A program made the position numbers and the translations under genes. 47,172 bases of DNA, taken from the NCBI GenBank assembly GCA_023418095.1, contig JAEZDL010000064.1, forward strand, positions 1-47,172, written 5' to 3'. Source of the stretch: Bacteroidota bacterium. Lineage in GTDB: Bacteria > Bacteroidota > Bacteroidia > Flavobacteriales_F > PHOS-HE28. Shown piece after piece: positions 42,374-47,172 of this stretch (position 1 is the stretch's first letter; every line of letters starts with the position of its first letter). The notes below the pieces were generated by a model. It worked only from the letters and a program-made list of their open reading frames with translations, was not told the origin of the DNA and did no database searches.

Positions 42374-42454
42374 CATTGATCAGATGATCAGATAATTAGA
42401 AGATCAGATGATCCGTGCGCTTAAAAGCGATTCCCGGAATGACTTCCGCCAGTC

Positions 42455-43063
42455 TCAGATCGTATCCTTCGTTTCCTGCATCAGATTGAGCAGGAATTCG
42501 CGCGCGCGGAACAACTGAGCTTTCACTGTGCCGAGCGGCAGGTTGAGCTCTTCGGCGATCTCCTCGTAGCTGTATTCCTTGTAATAGCGCAGTTCAACGA
42601 GCGTGCGGTAACGCGGTTTCAGCTTGTCCACCACATCGCGCATTATGGCGTTCTTCTGGTCCTTCATCACCGTTTCCATCGGATCGAGCGCATCGCCCTT
42701 CAGTTCGATCGTCATCTCATCACCATCGTCGGTGCCGATCGGGTTATCGATCGAGAAGGTCTTCTTCTTCTGTTTGCGGATCCAATCGATGCAGTTGTTG
42801 GATGCGATCTTGAAGAGCCAGGTGCTGAACGCGTAGTTGGGTGTGTACTGGTGCAGCCGCTTGAACGCCTTGCCGAACGCTTCGATCGTGAGATCGTCCG
42901 CATCGTCCTTGTTGTTGATCATCTTCAACAACATGAAGTAGATCGAGTCGCGGTAGCGCTGCATCAGTTCGGCGTAGGCCTTCTGATCGTTCTTTTCCAC
43001 GGCACGTTGCACGAGCGCAAGATCGTACCGCGCCTTGTCGCTAAGGTTCTCGTTCACTTCCAT
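42455..43063 (-). CDS. ECF sigma factor, RpoE-like
   Basis: The product has 202 residues. Region 2 (AYAELMQRYRDSIYFMLLKM, DDADDLTIEAFGKAFKRLHQ, FSTWLFKIASNNCIDWIRKQ) and region 4 (LVELRYYKEYSYEEIAEELN, GTVKAQLFRAREFLLNLM) are complete. No dedicated anti-sigma factor is next to it. ATG 43063 starts inside the end of the glycosyltransferase gene (overlap of 10 bases), so translation is probably coupled. The resemblance is to the widely conserved Bacteroidota RpoE-like group. Confidence 0.93.
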   Translation of the reverse strand: MEVNENLSDKARYDLALVQRAVEKNDQKAYAELMQRYRDSIYFMLLKMINNKDDADDLTIEAFGKAFKRLHQYTPNYAFSTWLFKIASNNCIDWIRKQKKKTFSIDNPIGTDDGDEMTIELKGDALDPMETVMKDQKNAIMRDVVDKLKPRYRTLVELRYYKEYSYEEIAEELNLPLGTVKAQLFRAREFLLNLMQETKDTI

Positions 43064-44154
43064 CGCTTGGGCTTCACCAGTAATGTGCTCGCGTAGAGCA
43101 TTGGATCCAAAAGTAGGAACAACCATTCGAGCGGCAGCGCCAGCCATGCCACCACGCCGGCCTTCAGCCTGTGCAGCGCGATCATGTTGATCGGCAACAG
43201 CACGAGCAACTTCACCGCCAGCCCGATCGCAAGTTCCCACCACAGGCCTTTGATCGCAAGTATTATGCACATCGCCCAGAATACCACCCGGGCCAGCGGG
43301 AAAAGTATGAGCAGCACCTGGTGGATGAAACGGTAATGCTGAGCTGTTGTGTAGTGCCTGCGCTTGCGGCGGATCCAGGTGACCAGATCGGGCGTTGCCT
43401 TCGTGATCATGAACGCGCGCGGATCGGCGATCACCGCCGTGTTGCCCGCGCGTGCCAGTTCGTTGATCAACAGATCATCGTCGCCGCTCATAAGGTGGTG
43501 GTGCCGGCGCGGACCTTTCGCGCTGAAGAAGATCTCGCTGGAGTAACCGAGGTTGCGGCCCACGCCCATGTACGGCAGGCCGGCCAATGCGAAACCCATG
43601 TACTGCATCGATTTCTGCGCACCATCGAAACGCTCGAGGATATTGGTGAAACTGTTGTGCGCCGCATACGGGCTGTTGCCGATCACGATCTGTTTTCCCG
43701 ATCGGAAACCGGTGGCCATCAGGCTCACCCAATCCTTGCTCGTGGGCACGCAATCCGCATCGGTAAGCAGCACGTTCGGATACTTCGCTGCACGCACACC
43801 GATGCCCAGAGCGATCTTCTTTCCGTAGCTGAACTTCTCATCGGCGCTCACGTTCACGATGCGCAGCTTCGGGTACTGTGGCTTCATCCATTGCAGCACC
43901 TCCCATGTGTCATCGTCCGATCGGTCGTTCACGATCACCAGCTCGAATTCGCGATGGTCCTGCTCCATCATCAGCGGTACAAGCTGTTTAAGCGTATGCG
44001 ATTCATTGCGCGCGCAGATCACCACGCTCACCGGCAGATCGCGATCGGGTCCGGGAGCGGGTTTGGGGAAGGCCACGCGGGCGAACATGTGGAAATTGAA
44101 GAACATCAGGACAAGCAGCGATGCCGCCATGATCAGGAATTCCGGTGAGAACAT
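43054..44154 (-). CDS. Family 2 glycosyltransferase, membrane bound
   Basis: The product has 366 residues. An N-terminal membrane helix (~5-25) is followed by a GT-A domain: SVVICARNESHTLKQLVPLM, VIVNDRSDDDTWEVL, acceptor-metal LLTDADC, MSGDDDLL and RKRRHYTTAQHYR (like the QxxRW region). Three or four C-terminal helices complete it. It probably transfers a sugar on the cytoplasmic face of the inner membrane; donor and acceptor are unknown. ATG 44154 is chosen because TAGCTTCG (plus 44163-44170) lies eight bases upstream; ATG 44190 is alternative. It is upstream of and overlaps the ECF sigma gene. Confidence 0.85.
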   Translation of the reverse strand: MFSPEFLIMAASLLVLMFFNFHMFARVAFPKPAPGPDRDLPVSVVICARNESHTLKQLVPLMMEQDHREFELVIVNDRSDDDTWEVLQWMKPQYPKLRIVNVSADEKFSYGKKIALGIGVRAAKYPNVLLTDADCVPTSKDWVSLMATGFRSGKQIVIGNSPYAAHNSFTNILERFDGAQKSMQYMGFALAGLPYMGVGRNLGYSSEIFFSAKGPRRHHHLMSGDDDLLINELARAGNTAVIADPRAFMITKATPDLVTWIRRKRRHYTTAQHYRFIHQVLLILFPLARVVFWAMCIILAIKGLWWELAIGLAVKLLVLLPINMIALHRLKAGVVAWLALPLEWLFLLLDPMLYASTLLVKPKRWK

Positions 44155-44162
44155 TCGTGAGG

Positions 44163-44170
44163 CGAAGCTA
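44163..44170 (-). promoter_or_regulatory. Promoter -7 box for the glycosyltransferase gene
   Basis: Minus-strand TAGCTTCG, eight bases before the ATG at 44154. It supports that start over the ATG at 44190, which would put the promoter box inside the coding region. Confidence 0.4.
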
Positions 44171-44248
44171 TCGGGCGGCCCCATGCTCAAACCGATCGGG
44201 CGGGCCAGTTATGAACAAGTGCCAAGTCGATCCATAACAGATCGGTTC

Positions 44249-44379
44249 TTGGGGCGTGCCACCGGCCAGCGGCGCGCAAAAGCCGCGCCCCCGGCCGCTG
44301 TCAGGCTATACGCTCCAAGTACGCACTCGTCGTTCCTCCTCGCTTGCGCGCTTTCCGCTCCTATCCTTCACGCGGATCG
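44249..44379 (-). repeat. Dispersed intergenic repeat, copy 3 (reverse)
   Basis: Read on the minus strand, it begins GATCCGCGTGAAGGATAGG and continues AGCGGAAAGC, matching copies 1 and 2, and ends GGCACGCCCC. The middle differs, with a GC-rich hairpin (GCGGCCGGGGGCGCGG...GGCCGG). It separates the glycosyltransferase from the T9SS paralogue pair. Confidence 0.7.
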
Positions 44380-44391
44380 GTGCCGGAAGCA

Positions 44392-45306
44392 TCACTGCTT
44401 CACCCAATGTTGGTGCAACGATCGCCCGTTCCGATGGGTGATCAGCACCGTGTAAATGCCGGGTGGGAGCGAAGCCGTTCCGATCACGTCCTGATCGGAA
44501 ATGCGATCCATTTCGATCACCGATCGACCTAATTGATCGAGGATCTTCAGTTCGTGTTCGCCGGGCGGGAGTTGCCCTTCGACTCCGCTCAGTATGAAGT
44601 GATCGGTGCCGGGGTTGGGGTGGATGATGATATTGGACGAATTCCTATGTTCGGTAAGATCAGCCAGTGAATTGCAACCATAATTCCACGTGGGTGACGT
44701 GTAGTTGATCTCATCATCGGAATAGCAGCGCAAACCACCGGGGCCTTCCACAGCAAAACATCCCGGAAACAACATCATCCAATGCATCCAGCCCAGCCTT
44801 TCTATTGATCGGCCTAACGGGTACTCATTCATGTCGTAAACTGCCACCAGGTCCAGATAGCGGAGCGAAACACCATCCACCACTGTTGTTCCGGTATCTG
44901 CCACCAGGATATGATCAGCCGGTTCGCACTCATCGTCGCTATGGGCGACGCGCCATTTTTGGCCTGGAACCGCTGCCATCCAGTACAAGGTGTCCCATGT
45001 CTGTAAGGAATGCGACCAAATGCTTACGATGCCTTCACCATGCGAAGTAATTGCACCTACCGGAGAATAGGTCGTGATGACCGTATCGGTAAGATGGTTG
45101 AATTCCACTGACGTCATTGATAGCTTTTGTCCAATGGAACCACCGAGTATCGTATCACCGGTATAAGTGGTTTGGAGATACCCCTCGATATAAAATGCCA
45201 TTATTCCGTGGGTCCACGTCGCTCCCGGTGGGCACCAGCTTTGGGCGGTGGCGGTGATCGAGAAGATGATCGAAAGAAGGAGGAGCGATCTGCGCATGGT
45301 GTTCAT
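44392..45306 (-). CDS. T9SS-secreted protein, tandem paralogue 2
   Basis: The product has 304 residues. A signal peptide (ends ITATAQ) is followed by SWCPPGATWTH, the same opening as its neighbour, a beta-rich body (WDTLYWMAAVPGQKWRVAHS, RCYSDDEINYT) and a C-terminal T9SS sorting domain (HPNPGTDHFILSGVEG, LPPGIYTVLIT). The body resembles the neighbouring paralogue throughout. It is secreted by the Por system. Role unknown. ATG 45306 overlaps the stop of the upstream gene by four bases (ATGA). Confidence 0.8.
   Translation of the reverse strand: MNTMRRSLLLLSIIFSITATAQSWCPPGATWTHGIMAFYIEGYLQTTYTGDTILGGSIGQKLSMTSVEFNHLTDTVITTYSPVGAITSHGEGIVSIWSHSLQTWDTLYWMAAVPGQKWRVAHSDDECEPADHILVADTGTTVVDGVSLRYLDLVAVYDMNEYPLGRSIERLGWMHWMMLFPGCFAVEGPGGLRCYSDDEINYTSPTWNYGCNSLADLTEHRNSSNIIIHPNPGTDHFILSGVEGQLPPGEHELKILDQLGRSVIEMDRISDQDVIGTASLPPGIYTVLITHRNGRSLHQHWVKQ
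44437..44540 (-). repeat. 104-bp identical block in the T9SS paralogue pair, copy A
   Basis: This stretch is identical base for base to 45348-45451. It encodes the C-terminal sorting domain around RSVIEMDRISDQDVIGTASL. The rest of the two genes diverges strongly. Confidence 0.85.
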
Positions 45307-46193
45307 TCTTTGATCCAACGTTGATGGAACATTCGGCCGTTCCGATCGGTGATCAGCACCGTGTAAATGCCGGGTGGGAGCGAAGCCGTTCCGATCACGT
45401 CCTGATCGGAAATGCGATCCATTTCGATCACCGATCGACCTAATTGATCGAAGATGAACAGGCTATGATGGCCCGCCGGAAGTTGCCCTTCGACTCCGCT
45501 TAGGATGAAGTGATCGTTACCGGGGTTGGGGTACAGCGCGATCTGGGTTGGATCAACTTGCGGAACGGTCATCAGCCAATCGCATCCGTATTGATCGCTG
45601 CTGACCGAGAATGTCGCATTGATCTGATCATCGGAATAGCATCGGATCCCCATTGGTCCATCGATGATCCAATTGGGACAGTACATGAACATATCCCAGA
45701 CCGAGCCGATCCTTTCGTAAAGCCGTGGAGATGACTCGAAGTCCAGCCAGCGGAGTGGAATACCATCGATCGTATCCGTACCGATGGCTGTTACAATGAA
45801 CCGAGCGCAACTGGTATCGTTCACATGGGCCATGGACCAGCTATTTCCTGGTAGGGCGCCGAACCAGTAAAGGGTATCCCACTCATTGCCGCCTCTGATG
45901 TAGACCACATCATCTTCAAGCCGGGTGATCACCGCGACCGGTGTGTATTCATGATAGGGCTGCGACCAACCGCCAGGGGGAGGTTGTGGATATTGAATGG
46001 CTGAAGTGCGATCGATGATCTGTGAGGAATATCCGTCGATAAGGGTATCCCCAGCGTAGCTCATGCGGTTGTAACCGGCGAGGAACATGCCAGCTTCGTA
46101 GGTCCATGTCGCCCCCGGCGGGCACCAGCTTTGGCAGGAGCAATTGAGCGAAATTGCGATCGTGAGCAGAAGTAGAACTTTTTGCATTTGCAT
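45303..46193 (-). CDS. T9SS-secreted protein, tandem paralogue 1
   Basis: The product has 296 residues. A signal peptide (ends NCSCQ) is followed by SWCPPGATWTY, a beta-rich body (DTLYWFGALPGNSWSMAHVN, IRCYSDDQINATFSV) and a C-terminal T9SS sorting domain (YPNPGNDHFILSGVEG, LPPGIYTVLIT). It and the next gene are an adjacent duplicated pair with conserved SWCPPGATWT start and RCYSDD core. It probably acts at the cell surface. A cleavable-lipoprotein-like CS(C) in the signal is noticeable, but T9SS sorting argues against lipid anchoring. Confidence 0.8.
   Translation of the reverse strand: MQMQKVLLLLTIAISLNCSCQSWCPPGATWTYEAGMFLAGYNRMSYAGDTLIDGYSSQIIDRTSAIQYPQPPPGGWSQPYHEYTPVAVITRLEDDVVYIRGGNEWDTLYWFGALPGNSWSMAHVNDTSCARFIVTAIGTDTIDGIPLRWLDFESSPRLYERIGSVWDMFMYCPNWIIDGPMGIRCYSDDQINATFSVSSDQYGCDWLMTVPQVDPTQIALYPNPGNDHFILSGVEGQLPAGHHSLFIFDQLGRSVIEMDRISDQDVIGTASLPPGIYTVLITDRNGRMFHQRWIKE
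45348..45451 (-). repeat. 104-bp identical block in the T9SS paralogue pair, copy B
   Basis: Identical to 44437-44540. It covers the sorting-domain coding region. The first difference on either side lies immediately outside. Confidence 0.85.
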
Positions 46194-46237
46194 TCAAGGA
46201 CAATGAAAGTAATTCGAACGCTGCCTGGAAGATCGCA

Positions 46238-47172
46238 TCACTTCCGTTCCTCGATCAATTGCGTGATCACATGTTCCACTGCGATCGATGGATCCACCGC
46301 CACATCCGGCTGCACCCCTAGTTGGTCCAGCCGTTCGCCGTTCACGGTGAAATAATCCGCCGTGGGAACGATCACCGAGAAACCGTTCCGGATCGGGAAT
46401 GATTCCCCGTTGAGCATGGCGCCCGCCGTGCGTTCTCCGGCCACTGTGGCCCGGCCGTAATGTTTCAGCGCATGCACAAGCGGTTCACACGTGCTCGCGG
46501 TCCTCTTGTTGGTCACCAGGTATAATCTACCCCTGTAAGGCGAATTGCCGGGGGGCGCTTTCAGCACCAGACCCTTCTCCCGGTGGATCCCTTCAATGAT
46601 CAGATCATAACTGGCATCGGTGAATTCCGGGAACTCATCCCATTCATCCGATGCAGGCGGCGCATCATGTTCATTGTACCAGCGCCGGGTAAGGAAGATG
46701 CCTGCGGTGAGCGGCGTATCCACCACATTGCGGGCGAACGCCATTCCAGCCTCCACACTGCCGCCTGCATTGTCGCGCAGATCGACCACCAGGTGTGAAT
46801 ATGCCTTTTCCCTGATGACGGCGAAGATGCTGTCCATTTCCACTGCCCTTCCACCAAAAGATGTGATCGTAAGCACGGCCACATTCCTGGATCGCTCTTC
46901 CAACTTAACGTTCTGTTGAACGACCTGCTTCACAACATGCTGTTCTTGTACCGGACGCATTAGCGCGAAATGAGAGACCGGAAGATCGCTGGAATAGTAG
47001 AAGAACGCTGTTGCGAGTTCCACATCGTCCATCACACTGGGCGCGACATCGCGCATGCGTTCTTCGAATTCCTTCCAGGCCTTTCCTTCCACGAGCTGCC
47101 TGGAGTAGATCCGCTCCCGAGCTACCTTCAGTGCTTCTTCGACCACTGCGGGATAGTCATCCAAGGGCAGTA
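46238..47172 (-). CDS. S41 family peptidase, C-terminal part
   Basis: The frame is open to the right window edge, so the N-terminus (signal peptide, any PDZ domain) is missing; about 311 residues are visible. The S41 core is present: VAVLTITSFGG, HLVVDLRDNAGGSVEAGMAF, then LYLVTNKRTASTCEPLVHAL with the catalytic serine in RTASTCE, and the GERTAGAMLNGESFPI segment. Tail-specific proteases of this family cleave unfolded or C-terminally tagged proteins in the envelope. The protein is probably exported. The role is inferred from the family. Confidence 0.88.
   Translation of the reverse strand, partial: LPLDDYPAVVEEALKVARERIYSRQLVEGKAWKEFEERMRDVAPSVMDDVELATAFFYYSSDLPVSHFALMRPVQEQHVVKQVVQQNVKLEERSRNVAVLTITSFGGRAVEMDSIFAVIREKAYSHLVVDLRDNAGGSVEAGMAFARNVVDTPLTAGIFLTRRWYNEHDAPPASDEWDEFPEFTDASYDLIIEGIHREKGLVLKAPPGNSPYRGRLYLVTNKRTASTCEPLVHALKHYGRATVAGERTAGAMLNGESFPIRNGFSVIVPTADYFTVNGERLDQLGVQPDVAVDPSIAVEHVITQLIEERK

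Noticed and set aside
1..47172. Cyanobacterial HIP1-type GCGATCGC repeats as the cause of GATC enrichment
   Set aside because: The octamer occurs only sporadically. The enriched word is GATC with varied flanks, so HIP1 does not explain it.

Overview
The window is a chromosomal segment of a Bacteroidota bacterium, most likely an uncultured, fairly GC-rich member of the Flavobacteriales or a close relative. The evidence is the type IX secretion (T9SS) C-terminal sorting domains on four proteins, a FecI/FecR/STN group, a TonB-dependent receptor with a carboxypeptidase-like regulatory domain, the GNAT, SRPBCC and OM-barrel families typical of this phylum, and promoters of the TAnnTTTG (or TAnnTTCG) type. 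Shine-Dalgarno sequences are scarce. The tetranucleotide GATC is strikingly over-represented in the core genes.

Layout. 1-2.8 kb: the 3' end of ychF, a small clan AA aspartic protease, a small secreted protein, a dispersed repeat, a KdnB-like iron-dependent alcohol dehydrogenase and a small membrane protein. 2.7-3.8 kb: a frameshifted membrane/SRPBCC gene. 3.8-17.5 kb: a co-directional envelope block, tpiA, prmA, a 1510-aa exported protein of unknown function, plsY, and a 2.2-kDa-residue-class giant (about 2230 aa) with TPR, PD40 and two SPOR-like domains; stops and starts abut or overlap. 17.6-20 kb: clpS, an M48 lipoprotein protease, a YdcF-like protein and a conserved hypothetical. 20.1-27.1 kb (minus strand): an ECF sigma factor, a FecR anti-sigma factor, an STN protein with a long 15-16 residue repeat array, a beta-barrel protein and a TonB-dependent receptor that lacks its own STN domain. 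This looks like a surface-signalling locus in which the sensor domain is on a different protein from the receptor.

27.3-29.8 kb is a small AT-richer island inserted at the 3' end of tRNA-Lys(UUU). It is bounded by 35-bp perfect direct repeats of the tRNA 3' end and carries two lipoprotein genes and a gene wrecked by at least two frameshifts. No integrase is visible. 29.9-36.5 kb is mostly housekeeping: a GNAT-like protein, aroK, a PyrR-like phosphoribosyltransferase, a DUF1801 protein, coaD, a TlpA-like thioredoxin, a Nudix hydrolase divergent from pyrE with start codons sharing two bases, and an SRPBCC protein. 36.6-47.2 kb: a frameshifted lipoprotein with a gliding-motility-type C-terminal domain, a seven-bladed propeller T9SS substrate, a PKD-like repeat T9SS substrate, rsmG, an ECF sigma factor coupled to a family 2 glycosyltransferase, a tandem pair of T9SS paralogues sharing a 104-bp identical stretch, and the C-terminal part of an S41 peptidase.

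The most interesting signals are the split FecR/STN/receptor locus, the tRNA-Lys mini-island, the widespread placement of promoter -7 boxes 4-8 bases before start codons (which implies leaderless mRNAs), the GATC over-representation, and three families of repeats that sit at gene boundaries and in places are translated into protein ends.
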